Source of the DNA: Achatina immaculata
Lineage: Eukaryota; Mollusca; Gastropoda; Stylommatophora; Achatinidae
Direction: 5' to 3'
Length of the DNA: 64,000 bases
NCBI GenBank assembly: GCA_009760885.1
Contig: CM019693.1
Span: 2,298,300 to 2,362,299, forward strand
The position numbers were made by a program, and so were the translations under genes. The notes beneath the pieces are model-generated. The model saw only the letters and a list, made by a program, of their open reading frames with translations, had not been told where the DNA came from and made no database searches. This document shows positions 44,145 through 55,436 of the stretch, one piece after another. Numbering within the stretch: the stretch's first letter is position 1; each line of letters begins with the position of its first letter.

Positions 44145-44890
44145 CAAAAATGAAAAAACTAATTATGTCAGTCCGTAAGAACAGCGAACAGCAAAACTTC
44201 TATCTTAATGCGACGAAAACTAAATTGATGACAACCGACAAAACAAAAAAGGCAGCTGATATATGTATCAATGAGGAAAAATTGGAAAAAGTGGAGAGTT
44301 TTGAATATCTTGAATTACTGCTAACCAATAATGGAGATACAATGAGGGAAATTAAAAGGAGGACATCTATCGCTCTTCAGAAAGTAAAAGAAATAAAGAA
44401 TCTGTGGAGAGGAACAGGCAGAACTAAAAAAAAACACGATTTTTAAGGGCATACAACTTTCTCATCGCAAATATATGCCTGTGAGACCTAGATACTTAAC
44501 AAAACAGTTGAGAAACCCATAAATGCACTTGAAAGTAAATGCTACAGAAGACTTCTTCAAAAATCATGGACACAAAAAAGAACAAATATATCTATACTAC
44601 AATAACTTAACTGAAGAAGGTTGGCTAGTAAAGAGAATTAAACAAAGAAAACGTAAATATTTTGGACACATTAAACGTCATGATAATCTAGAGAAAACCG
44701 TCTTGGAAGGGTACATAATGGGAAAAAGAAAGAGAAGAAGACCAAGGCGAAGATGGCTGCAAGACATCGTTGATGATCTGCAAATGTGAGTCATCAGCAA
44801 CAGGCCATCTTGCTCAAAACCGAGAGGCCTACAGGAGAGCTGTTAGGGAAGCAAAGTTCCGCAAGGGATATGCAAATGAATGAATGAATG
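44145..44890 (+). mobile_element. LINE family A, 3' portion
   Basis: KKLIMSVRKNSEQQNFYLNA (RT thumb side), ESFEYLELLLTNNGDTMREI, then LVKRIKQRKRKYFGHIKRHD through a frameshift to KFRKGYANE-stop and (TGAA)n. Directly abuts the hAT remnant. Confidence 0.87.
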
Positions 44891-45069
44891 AAATGGTCAT
44901 AGTAACGAAGTAAAAAAAAAAATTACACTAACAGTAAAAACTGTATGTAACTGTATGCTGTAAACTGCATTACTAAAAGTAGTATAAATAGAAACAAATA
45001 ATCGGTCGTTTACAAGACAACTGTATTGTGCGTGTCTATTTTTTTTCCAACAGTCATGGGGCCGGGGAG

Positions 45070-45200
45070 GGGGGAGACATATAGAAAAGAAAGTTCAGAA
45101 GGGCCCCACAGGTGAAAAAAGAAAGGTCAGAAGGGGGCCACATGTAAAAAAAGAAAGTCAGAAGGGGCCGCAGGTGAAAAGAAAAAAAGAAAGTTCAGAA
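45070..45200. repeat. About 40-bp minisatellite, 3 units
   Basis: AAAGAAAGTTCAGAAGGGCC plus CCACAGGTGAA repeated with variation. Confidence 0.8.
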
Positions 45201-45398
45201 ACACAGATCTAAATGTTACCTTTCCTCTCTCTCTCTCTTGATTGTGTTTCCTCGTTATACTTCTTATGTTTAGTTTTTTTTTAAATCCTAAATTCATCAA
45301 CTTTGTTCGCGCTCTCTTTAAAATTCTTATTCTCTCTTTTTACATCAGTCTCGTTTCAATATCATTCTTGAACATATTGACAAAACGTAACTAAAACT

Positions 45399-46692
45399 AA
45401 ATGAAAACGTGAAATAGTCGACGATAATATAAAGAAAATTAAAGTCTACGGTACAGCACATTGGAAATAGAACATTAAATATTAAAAATATATGCAAGCA
45501 ATATTATAACGAACTTCAGTCAAATGTAATAACGCGGGGGCCCTAAGCAGTAATCTTTGTTTTCACATATAGTCCGCACAGACTACAGCTATAAAACAAT
45601 GTTAACACAAGAGAGTACACTGCTGGCAATACACCTTAACAAACGACTTTACAGTCTATAATAAATTATGTGGTTTGTAGCCCCGACTTTATCTGTTAAA
45701 GAAATCTAGAATTTCCCAACCAGGTATAGAGGTAATTTAAGGGGAAGAAAACTATGCTTCGCGTCGTTACTAGAATATTATTAAAAAATAAAAAGCTAAC
45801 AAAATGAATTGTTATTATCGGGTGTGTAAAAGTTCAAAAGAGTTTACTTTGCAATCTGTTACTGCTCCTTGCAAATGGGAAGACAGCTAAACACTGCAAA
45901 GTGTTTTTTTGAGTCAAAAGTTCGTCACTTTTGGGGGGGTGGGGTGGGGTGGGGGGGGGGGGGGTTGCAATTTCACTGCTGTACAAAAACAACTTCTCGA
46001 ACTGGCCTTGTCGGACAACACCCTGTGCCACTTGGCCTGGCTGGAGCCATTGGGAAAATCCACTTTTCATCCCCGGTGACGATATGGCGGGAGAAACCTA
46101 TTGTCATGTGTTTTCCAACAGTTGACGACAGACGTCGACACGCCTCTGTGCTTGCTGGGTAGTGAGATAGTGGGGGACTCGTCGAGGCTGCCTGTCGCTG
46201 ATGCAGAGTTCGTGCAAACGCCGAAAGACGATGCTCTCATAGAAGGTCCAAGTATTGGGATTGTTTTCAACAGCTTGATGAAGAACTTCATGGTTGAGTG
46301 GCATCGCGACATGGGTTTTGTTTTTGACGTCGGTGTCCCCAGAGTTGAACCTTTGGAACCACTTCCTTGCAGCGCTGTCATCAGCCGCTCCTTCCCCTTC
46401 CACACTGCAAATTTCACGGGCAGCCGCAGAGGAATTCAGCCCTTTCTTCTAATAATGCTTCAGAAAGATGTGAACGATAGTATAGCCATAGTCTCTACTG
46501 AATATATGTAAAAGCAACGATTACTGCTTAGGACCCATAATATCCTTTCCTTGTGTTATTACATTTTACTAAAGTTCATTATAATATTGTTTGCAAATAT
46601 TTTTAGTATTTAATGTTCTATTTCCAATATGTTGTGTCGTAGATTTTAATTTTGTTTAGGTTATCGTCGACTACTTCACGTTTTCATTCAAG
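45399..46692 (-). mobile_element. mariner-like element with about 200-bp terminal inverted repeats
   Basis: 45399-45595 recurs as the complement of about 46475-46692 (AATGAAAACGTGAA(A/G)TAGTC, TTGGAAATAGAACATTAAAT, GGGCCCTAAGCAGTAATC at the left; GGGTCCTAAGCAGTAATC at the right). The transposase fragment lies between, on the minus strand. Total about 1.29 kb, a normal mariner size, but the unique interior is only about 0.88 kb and carries a poly-G run near 45950. Confidence 0.7.
45940..46445 (-). pseudogene. mariner transposase, N-terminal part
   Basis: Minus strand reads AAREICSVEGEGAADDSAAR then KWFQRFNSGDTDVK (HTH domain), NEVLHQAVE-type linker, PHYLTTQQAQRRVDVCRQLL and, after a frameshift near 46100, HIVTGDEKWIFPMAP, which keeps the first catalytic Asp. 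The remaining catalytic half is absent. A different mariner lineage from that at 7503. Confidence 0.85.
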
Positions 46693-47079
46693 GTTATCGT
46701 TCGCGACTTCCTTCGCCATATTTCCTTCCCATGATCACTTATGATTCACTGCCTCAAAATGGGCATGCACGTGACGGCAGCATGACGCAGCACGTGACGT
46801 AAGCATGGCGTAACAAATTGCCTGTACAGCGTGTAAGCCGGGAACCTTGACCGAAATTAGGGTATCGGGGAAAAATGTGACGAATTTTTGACTCACTGTA
46901 ACATACTCCCAAAGTATAGAGCTGAAGCAGAGAATGGCAAAGTCCCTAGAGCAAGATATCTCCTTACTCTACATAAATTTTTGTATATATCTACAGAAAT
47001 ATGTCTCACTTTAGGTAGTCTTTCCTGTGCAAAACATTTATTTCTTTGATACAATTAAACAAAGCTAACATAGCAGATG
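46693..47079. other. No feature seen
   Basis: Nothing recognised. Confidence 0.4.
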
Positions 47080-47252
47080 TAAGGGAATAGAACACATCAT
47101 TGTATGGTTAGATCTTCAACAAAAAAAAAATCACAGACAAAGCAGTTTTAGACGGGAAAGAAAGAAAAATAACGGGGATTTGAGCCACGGAGGCCAGTCG
47201 GACGAACGCCGGTTAGCCGTGAGAGAACAGCGCGTTAATAAACTTCGCTATC
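47080..47252 (-). mobile_element. SINE2, single copy
   Basis: Minus strand: TCTCTCACGGCTAACCGGCG..CCGTGGCTCAAATCCCCG (B-box-like), TTTTTCTTTCTTTCCCGTCT, AAAACTGCTTTGTCTGTGAT, a T run, GAAGATCTAACCATACAATG. Gives the single-unit form of the body expanded at 47500-49145. Confidence 0.75.
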
Positions 47253-47469
47253 TTGCACTCCAGGAAAAAAAAAAAAGTGTTTTGATAATGAAGCCTTCAC
47301 ACCCCGTCTGGTCGAAAATCATGACATCTGGAAAAGGAAAGAAGTCATGACACAAGAAATTCCGTCGCTTAAATTCAATCTCCCACAGCTACCAATTTTC
47401 CAACTTTTTGAAACACGAACACACACGCACATGGTCTCCTGCAAATGTCTTAGAGCAGACTGAAACTTG

Positions 47470-49190
47470 AGTTCTCCAGCTTCAAGCCCCCACGTAATTC
47501 CCTTGTCATTTTTTTTTCTTTCTCTCACGTCTAAAAGTGCTTTGTCTATGATTTGTTTTTTTCTTTCTCTCATGTCTAAAAGTGCTTTGTCTATGCTTTG
47601 TTTTTTTTTTCTTTCTCTCACGTCTAAAAGTGCTTTGTCTATGATTTGTTTTTTTTTCTTTCTAAAAGTGCTTTGTCTGTGATTTGTTTTTTTTTCTTTC
47701 TCTCATGTCTAAAAGTGCGTTGTCTATGAGTTGTTTTTTTTTCTTTCTCTCACGTCTAAAAGTGCTTTGTCTATGATGTGTTTTTTTTTCTTTCTCTCAC
47801 GTCTAAAAGTGCTTTGTCTATGATTTGTTTTTTTTTTCTTTCTCTCACGTCTAAAAGTGCTTTGTTTATGATTTGTTATTTTTTCTTTCTCTCAAGTCTA
47901 AAAGTACTTTGTCTATGATTTTTTTCTTTCTCTCACGTCTAAAAGTGCTTTGTCTATGATTTTTTTTTTCTCTTTCTCTCAAGTCTAAAAGTGCTTTGTC
48001 TATGATTTGTTTTTTTCTTTCTCTCATGTCTAAAAGTGCTTTGTCTATGATTTGTTTTTTTTCTTTCTCTCAAGTCTAAAAGTGCTTTGTCTATGATTTT
48101 TTTCTTTCTCTCATGTCTAAAAGTGCTTTGTCTATGAGTTGTTTTTTTTCTTTCTCTCACGTCTAAAAGTGCTTTGTCTATGATTTGTTTTTTTTTTCTT
48201 TCTCTCATGTCTAAAAGTGCTTTGTCTATGAGTTGTTTTTTTTCTTTCTCTCACGTCTAAAAGTGCTTTGTCTATGATTTGTTTTTTTTTTCTTTCTCTC
48301 ATGTCTAAAAGTGCTTTGTCTATGATTTGTTTTTTTTCTTTCTCTCACGTCTAAAAGTGCTTTGTGTATGATTTGTTTTTTTTCTTTCTCTCACGTCTAA
48401 AAGTGCTTTGTCTATGATTTGTTTTTTTTTCTCTCAAGTCTAAAGGTGCTTTGTCTATGATTTGTTTTTCTTTCTCTCACGTCTAAAAGTGCTTTGTCTA
48501 TGATTTGTTTTTTTTTTCTTTCCCTCACGTCTAAAAGTACTTTGTTTATGATTTGTTTTTTCTTTATCTCACGTCTAAAAGTGCTTTGTCTATGATTTGT
48601 TTTTTTCTTTCTCTCACATCTAAAGTGCTTTGTCTATGATTTGTTTTTTCTTTCTCTCACGTCTAAAAGTGCTTTGTCTATGATTTGTTTTTTTCTTTCT
48701 CTCACGTCTAAAAGTGCTTTGTCTATGATTTGTTTTTTTCTTTCTCTCACGTCTAAAAGTGCTTTGTCTATGATTTGTTTTTTTTTCTTTCTCTCATGTC
48801 TAAAAGTGCTTTGTCTATGATTTGTTTTTTTTTCTTTCTCTCACGTCTAAAAGTGCTTAGTCTATGATTTGTTTTTTTCTTTCTCTCACGTCTAAAAGTG
48901 CTTTGTGTATGATTTTTTTTTCTCTCACGTCTAAAAGTGCTTTGTCTATGATTTGTTTTTTTTTCTTTCTCTCAAGTCTAAAAGTGCTTTGTCTATGATT
49001 TTTTTCTTTCTCTCATGTCTAAAAGTGCTTTGTCTATGATTTTTTTTTTCTTTCTCTCATGTCTAAAAATGCTTTGTGTATGATTTGTTTTTTTTTTCCT
49101 TTCTCTCACGTCTAAAAGTGCTTTGTCTATGATTTGTTTTTCGAGGTCTTCCAAACAAAACTGTGTTCTGTTACTTTACTGTACGAAAGT
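47470..49190 (+). mobile_element. SINE2 copy expanded by an internal VNTR
   Basis: Left edge CTTCAAGCCCCCACGTAATT resembles the SINE2 B box and following bases (47480-47499). The right edge GAGGTCTTCCAAAC..TGTGTTCTGTTACTTTACTGT (49142-49183) matches the SINE2 3' end at 32586-32625. In between are some 36 tandem units. Confidence 0.78.
47505..49145. repeat. About 45-bp VNTR, about 36 units
   Basis: Unit GTCTAAAAGTGCTTTGTCTA plus TGATTTG, a T run of 4-10, CTTTCTCTCA(C/T/A). Length varies through the T run and loss of TTG or TTTG. Substitutions (CTCATG, CTCAAG) recur in runs, suggesting block duplication. Short ORFs here are artefacts. Confidence 0.96.
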
Positions 49191-49607
49191 CTCGCCGTTT
49201 CTTGTGTGTAAAATTGTTACCTGATGACAGCAGATATGCTACCTTTTTCGACGGTCTTTAGACCGAGGCCTAGGATGATGGTCTCTTAGTGTCTATTTCT
49301 GTTTATTAAGATTCTGAACACTTGATTACCTCTTCTGTAAGAAGAAAACATTGCGGTAAATATTTTCAGCCCGAGTTCTTTTAGGGGATTACCCTGAACG
49401 GAAATTTGAGGCTAAAAGGGCGCGGATACCCCTGAAATGTAGTCTATTTTAAAAGAGACAATATTTTTATGCAACATTTCGGCACGGTAGGGAGGCATAG
49501 GAATTTCCCTTCGGTCAACAGTCCCTATAAGGATTTATAAATCTAATTTTTTTTTAAAATTCTGATCTCTTTAATTTTTTTTTCTTTTGGCCACATTTTA
49601 ATCAATT
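49191..49607. other. No feature seen
   Basis: Nothing recognised. Confidence 0.4.
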
Positions 49608-49615
49608 TTCTAGAC

Positions 49616-50667
49616 CAGAGACTCTCAAACTTTTGTCGACTTGGTAACGCAGATTTTTATCGTAGTACCACTTGTGTTCTTATTATAGATCTCTCGTACA
49701 GTTAAACATATATTTATTGCATTTTCACAGTTATATATACTTCCCGTGCCGTTAAACGTCATATAGGGAGCACATGGTAGTTCACCAAGTTTTCCTTTTT
49801 TCGGCGAGCTTTTCAATCTCTTTAAGGGATTTTATGCCTACTAATTTGGCCTTTCTAAACAATGTCCCGTTTAGAGTTTCACGTGGTCGACCTCTTTTTC
49901 CTTGGCCTGTTGTGTTCCACTTGATAGCTTGTGTTGGGATTCTCTGATTGTTTCTTCAACACGTGACCGACATATATCCATTTCCTTTTTCCTGTTCACC
50001 CATGAGACAGGTTGTTGTTTTGCATATCTGCCATATCTCTTCGTTTCCAAAAGAGGTCTAATTTGTTGTCTATTTCTTTATTTGTTTTCCAGCTTTCGCA
50101 TGCGTAAATTGGGGTGAATATTACATTTGAATTTTTATATATGAAGTTAGAACTCGAATTGAAAAAGCAGCATTGACCTTCAAGAATCTTGAGAACATAT
50201 GGCGTTCAAAAGTTATAAGCGCAAAAACCAAGTTAAGATGCATTCAATTCAAACATAATATCCATCCTCATGTATGCACGTGAAAGTTGGAAAACAACTA
50301 AAGAAATAGACAGGAAATCTTGGCGAACTACCATGCGGGCCCTATGTGATGTTTAGCAGCACGGTAACGATGTAAGATGTAAAATGAGCAGTATAAGTGT
50401 TATTTTACAAGGTACTCTTTTCAACGTGAAATATGAGCCAGCTTGGAGGCACAGATCTCTGGCTTTAGACGTCATTTCGCTCTAGACTGGGACTAAATAA
50501 CTAAAACTGCTGTGGTTTCCTACAGGGTGGGAATTTATAACATAAATAAGCAAAAAATGAGGCGTAATTTGCTATAAAAAATATTTTTACTCTCAAAATT
50601 TAGCGGCACACCTGTAGCTTTCTCATACCACACCAATGTGCCGCAGCCTATCGTTTGAAAAACTATG
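49616..50667. mobile_element. hAT MITE hosting inverted LINE B pieces
   Basis: Ends CAGAGACTCTCAAACTTTTG and (complement) CATAGTTTTTCAAACGATAG. Flanks TTCTAGAC (49608-49615) and TTCCAGGC (50668-50675) agree at 6 of 8. Own sequence is about 0.4 kb. Confidence 0.7.
49741..50375. mobile_element. Two LINE family B 3' ends, head to head
   Basis: 49741-50130 reads as family B on the minus strand (3' end CCGTGCCG outward at the left). 50136-50375 reads as family B on the plus strand (3' end GTTTAGCAGCACGG outward at the right), with about 350 bp of its C-terminal region deleted at about 50310. Confidence 0.8.
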
Positions 50668-50675
50668 TTCCAGGC

Positions 50676-51060
50676 TCCTGCTTTATATCTCTATTCTTCT
50701 TTGTTCTTTTCCATTCATCATTTATCCATTCCCACTTGCTTCTATTTTGTTCGCTTCCGTTTCCATCGTGTAAAATTTCCTGTACTGCCCAGTTCTATTC
50801 CTTTTCGTTTCTACAGTTTTTTTTTTCTTAATTTATTTGCTCATTCATTTGTAATATCTCCTAACTCTGCTCACTGTTGTGTCTTTATTTCTCACATTTT
50901 CATTCTCATACTCTTCATGCATTTTTTTCTTTGGTTTGATTCATGTATTTGTTTCATTTTTCATCTCGTTTCTTTTCACTATGAGACTCTCTGATTTTAA
51001 TCTATATCTGTGTAAGCAGAACTTCTCTTCTTAGGTATTCTATGTGCCCTTCTTTCTTGC
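50676..51060. other. T/C-rich stretch
   Basis: Pyrimidine-rich single-copy-looking sequence; the 109-codon ORF at 50665 is Phe/Ser low complexity. Confidence 0.4.
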
Positions 51061-51061
51061 C

Positions 51062-51292
51062 TGGTAAAAGTAAAGTAAAGGTAAAAATCCCGTTTCCATG
51101 CCTTTCAGGAATACTGGGAAAGCTGTGGGGTAGGCCCATATTTCCAGTATCATGTCTGGCGGCATTTACCTTCCCAGATTCCTCTGGTATCCATTTTTAG
51201 AGACTGGGTAGACTCTGTGGTCTTTTTTGGTTTGGTGGTACCAGAAATGAAATCCCGTTGCTGGATTTGAATACGATACCGCCATGGAGTTT
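51062..51292 (-). mobile_element. SINE1, diverged copy
   Basis: Complement of the SINE1 body (TTTCCAGTATCATG, GGCGGCATTTACCTTCCCAG, CCATTTTTAGAGACTGGG) and a decayed B-box region TTGCTGGATTTGAATACGAT. Confidence 0.75.
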
Positions 51293-51384
51293 TTTTGTCC
51301 GTTACAAAGAGGAGACCAAAAAAAAAACGAAGTATTTAATTTTTCATTTATTTTTAATGGTTTCATCTGCTGTGTTAATTTTGT

Positions 51385-51545
51385 ATGAGATTCTTGAAAA
51401 ACAAAGGTTTCTGCCAGAATATTGTAAGTTCTTCATTTATACGTGCTCATCTTACTTTCTGTCATTCTTATCTCTGTCCCAGTTTTCTCACTCTTTCTAT
51501 CTTTTTTTGTAAAATTAAACCATACACCTTTATATAACTTCATTT
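51385..51545 (+). repeat. Dispersed repeat P, copy 5
   Basis: GATTCTTGAAAAACAAAGG..CTTCATTTATACGTGCTCAT..TCTGTCCCAGTTTTCTCACT..ACCATACACCTTTA, aligned with 43108-43260. Confidence 0.6.
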
Positions 51546-51744
51546 TCTTCCTGTTTACACACAAGACGAGCTTAGGTAAACCAGATGTGTTCTAACTCAT
51601 AACAAAAAAGGGCTTTCAATCCAATGCCAGGTTATCCATTAAACACAACAGGCTTAAGCCTAAGGGCCCAGTAGGCCAAGGGACCCGGTGCCGAAGACTA
51701 AAAAAAAAAAAAACTCTGCACATACAGATTACTGTTTATGAGTT

Positions 51745-52598
51745 TTGTATCAGGCGATGAAAGGCTGACGACACAGCACAGATAGCTGAGAACCAACAAG
51801 ACCTGCAAAATCTCTTGGATAAAGCTGCCAAAGAAAATGAACAGAAAGGCCTTACTTTAAGCACAAAAAAAGACATAGTCTGTGGTTATATCTAAGAAAC
51901 AGAATCCACCAGCATGCAGTATAAAATTAAACGAAACTATTCTAAAGCAGGTGCAGAAATTCGAATACCTTGGACCAGTAATAACTGCAGATGGGAAATG
52001 CAGAACAGAAATTAAGAATAGAATAGGCCAAGCAAAGACTGCATTTCAGAGAATGAGAAACATATTATCCAACACATCCTTATCAATGAATGTTAGAAAA
52101 CGAGTCCTAAAATGCAATATTGAACCTATCTTGTTATATGGAAGTGAATCATGGACAATAGGCAAGTCTGCACAAAAATCATTGGAAGCAGCAGAAATGT
52201 GGTTTATTAGAAGAATGTTGCGAATCCCCTGGACAGCAAAAATAACTAATGAAGAATGTATGAGAAGAGCTGGGGAGACAAAAAATCTTGTCAAAAAGAT
52301 AAGAGAGAGACAATGTACTTTCACAGGACATGCAACGAGAAGAGGGGGCATTGAAAATATTATAACAGCAGGAAAAATAGAAGGAAGAAGATCAAGAGGA
52401 AGACAAAGATTGATTGATTGATTGATTGATCTTTATTTCAAAAGGGTTAAAAATTGGGCACGCAGGCCCGTCTGACATTAATGATACTGGACAGTTTGAA
52501 GGGATGATGTGAGAGGAGATCACCAACTGAGCTGATGGCCTGCATGAAGGATCGTGTACTCTGGAGAAGCATAATAGCCAACGCCAGTCGGCACGGCA

Positions 52599-52622
<24 letters not shown>
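51745..52622 (+). mobile_element. LINE family C, 3' portion
   Basis: From the RT palm remnant (AENQQDLQNLLDKAA) through VISKKQNPPACSIKLNETIL, ILLYGSESWTIGKSAQKSLE and EECMRRAGETKNLVKKIRER to ASRHGR-stop and (GAT)n at 52598-52632. Split at 52407-52482 by repeat G. Confidence 0.9.
52407..52482 (-). repeat. Repeat G insertion inside LINE C
   Basis: (GATT)n then GATCTTTATTTCAAAAGGGT and AATTGGGCACGCAGGCCCGTC. Other LINE C copies read straight across this point. Acts like the extreme 3' end of a retroelement with an (AATC)n tail on the minus strand. Confidence 0.8.
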
Positions 52623-52634
<12 letters not shown>

Positions 52635-52639
52635 AGGTA

Positions 52640-53200
52640 TAGGTTGGAGGGGGACCGGGGCCCTTACTGAGTTTAGTCTAAGAGCCCCGTGTAGTGGTTA
52701 ATCGACAACTTTTTCAAGAAACCATAAAAGCGACACACTTATTCAAACAGCACTGTCACTCCAGGCCAGACTTGTAACTTTATATAACGGATAAAAGCTG
52801 TCAAATGTTAAACCAGTTGCTGGTATTATGCAAACAATAATCTCTCGCCGAAGGGCAACCCAAGGAGAGCACGCATGATAAGTTTTTTTTTTTTGTTTGT
52901 TCCCAGGCTTTGTCTGTTCAGAAAATTGTTCAGAAAAAAAAGAGGTGTGTGGTGGTGGATGCTCATGATGCTGCATTCAATAGCACCACATACAGGAAGT
53001 GAAGTAAGGGCACCTGATAAAAACCAGGCCAGCGGTCCCCAAGATTTCTCATGCGGCTGACCTCCTGAAACCAGTGATGCACCACTGCGTCACTTGGTAT
53101 TAAAGTGAAAAACTTCACACATTTCTTGTACTGTATGGGGAAAAATAATAACCGCACATCAAGGGAGGCAATCATTCAAAAATAAATGAGAAGACTTTCT
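52640..53200. other. No feature seen
   Basis: Nothing recognised. Confidence 0.4.
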
Positions 53201-53202
53201 GA

Positions 53203-53245
<43 letters not shown>
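53203..53245. repeat. (CT)n microsatellite
   Basis: TCTCTC run with one TTCC interruption near its start. Confidence 0.95.
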
Positions 53246-53246
<1 letters not shown>

Positions 53247-53289
53247 GTTTTTTTTCCATTGTATTGTCGTCTTGTACTCTTTTCCCAAT

Positions 53290-53740
53290 TTTAAGGGCAT
53301 GCATCTTTCTCATCCCAACATATGCCTGTGAGACAAGGACACTTAACAAAACAGCTGAGAAACACATAAATGCCTTTCAATGTAAATGCTACAGAATAGT
53401 CTTTCAAATATCATGGACACAAAAAAGAACAAATATATCCATACTACAAGAACTTAATGTTGAAGAAGTTTGGCTAGTAAAGAAGATTAAACAGAGAAAA
53501 CTTAAATATTTTGGACATATTACACGTCATGACAATTTAGAGAAGACAATCTTGGTAGGGTATATAATGGGAAAAAGAAAGAGAGGAAGACCAAGGCGAA
53601 GACGGCCGCAAGACATCGTTGATGATCTGCGAATGGACGCAACAGCAGCAGGCCATCTTGCTTACAGCTGAGAGGCCTACAGGAGAGCTGTTAGGGATGT
53701 AAAGTTCCGCAAGGGACATGCAAATGACTGACTGACCCTT
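53290..53740 (+). mobile_element. LINE family A, 3' portion
   Basis: LRACIFLIPTYACETRTLNK, TAEKHINAFQCKCYRI, SWTQKRTNISILQELNVEEV and LKYFGHITRHDNLEKTILVG, ending after a stop with GACATGCAAATGACTGACTG. Confidence 0.9.
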
Positions 53741-53907
53741 TTCCTCTCTTTCCCTTCCCCTCCTACCAACCTCCTTGGGATATTAACAAAGCTGTGAGAG
53801 TCGGATTATTATCGCTATCGTCATCTATTGTTAGACACTATCACTAGACAGAACAGTCAAACCGTTTCATCGCGTAGTGTTGGAAACAGCCGCAGAAAAT
53901 AGGGGAA

Positions 53908-53985
<78 letters not shown>

Positions 53986-54042
53986 ATCTATCTATCAGTC
54001 TGTCTGTCTGTCTATCTATTTATCTATCTGTCAGTCTGTCAG

Positions 54043-54104
<62 letters not shown>

Positions 54105-54121
54105 AGTCAGTCTGTCTATCA

Positions 54122-54180
<59 letters not shown>

Positions 54181-54246
54181 CGTCCGTCCATCCGTCTGTC
54201 TGTCTGTCCGTCCGTCCGTCCGCTTGTCTGTCTGTCTGTCTGTCTC
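53908..54246. repeat. (CTAT)n/(CTGT)n microsatellite, about 340 bp
   Basis: Long TCTA runs with TCTG and TCCG blocks. The Leu/Ser/Ile/Tyr-rich ORF over it is an artefact. Confidence 0.96.
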
Positions 54247-55118
54247 ACTCCAAGCCTTTAAGCCGTAGATACATTTTGCCTGCATTCACCTTTGTTCCTG
54301 GCTTTGTCTCCCCAGTTCTCTTAAATATTCTTCCACATTGTCTTTACCTTAGATCTTCTTCCACATTTTCTCTCCATCTTTGCTTCTGGTCTGCCCCATG
54401 GTCTTGTCTCTTCCATTTTGTGTGCGTGTGTGTGTGTGTATATATATATATTCTGAGGACAGAAGTTCTGTTCTTTCTCCAATACTCAGCCATCGTAATC
54501 TGTTAGCTCCCTCAGTGGAGGCAACTCCTTGTTATAACTTTCGTACAGTAAATACGTAGATATTTCAATACATTTCTTCACGCTATTCACGAACTACTTT
54601 CTTGCAAGGTAATAATGAGTTAAAACGGATTATTTTTTTTTAGGCGGAAAGTAGCCGTGAATACAAATATGATCTTTATTTGTTTATTATAAACGTATAG
54701 AATATTTTAATCTGGGGAAAAGAAGGAGAGTATGAGCGGAGCTGAGAGAACAAAAACTAAAAATATTGTATTACGCACGGGCGATCTAGTCAATAGCTTC
54801 GTCAAACGATGACAGTGAATACAATAAATGCCCCATTAGCTGACACATTCAGGATGTAGCTTTAGGTTCAAGGGCAATGCAATGAAAGCTTCATGTTCTT
54901 AAAGTAGATTTAGGGCATTTACGTTTCCGTGTGTATTATAGCAGATTGTATGTTAGTAGATAATCCTCCAAACTAAATAAACGCCTTTCTTAATTTGTTA
55001 ATATGCTTTTCTCTTCAAATAAATCGACGTCTCCGCGTGCCATGAGTATTTTAGCAATCTTGGCGAACCTGTATTTTGCCTTTGAAAAGCGACGGACCTG
55101 AGCACAACAAACCTTGTA
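54247..55118. other. No gene seen
   Basis: A (TG)n(TA)n tract at about 54420-54450; nothing else recognised. Confidence 0.4.
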
Positions 55119-55124
55119 TATCTT

Positions 55125-55207
55125 ATCTTCTTCTTCTTCCTCTTCTTCTTATTTTTCTTCATCCTCTTCTTCTTCTTTTTTCTTCATCCTCTTCTTCTTC
55201 TTCCTCT

Positions 55208-55238
<31 letters not shown>

Positions 55239-55431
55239 TTTCTTCTTCTTTTCTTCTTTTCTTCTTCTTTTCTTCTTCTTCCTTTTCTTCTTCTTCTTAC
55301 TTCTTCTTCTTCTCTTCTTACTTCTTCTTCTTCTTACTTCTTCTTCTTCTTTTTCTTCTTCCTTCTTCTTCTTCTTCTTCTTACTTCTTCTTCTTCTTTT
55401 TCTTCTTAATCTTCTTCTTCTCACTTCTGAA
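55125..55431. repeat. (TTC)n tract, first part
   Basis: TTC repeats with CTC, TTTTC and TTAC interruptions. Confidence 0.96.
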
Positions 55432-55436
55432 AAGGG

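Noticed and set aside
52046..52351. Minus-strand ORF of 101 codons overlapping LINE C
   Set aside because: Antisense shadow of the LINE C frame; the plus frame carries the conserved motifs.
53877..54506. 209-codon ORF of Leu/Ser/Ile/Tyr repeats
   Set aside because: Translation of a CTAT/CTGT microsatellite.
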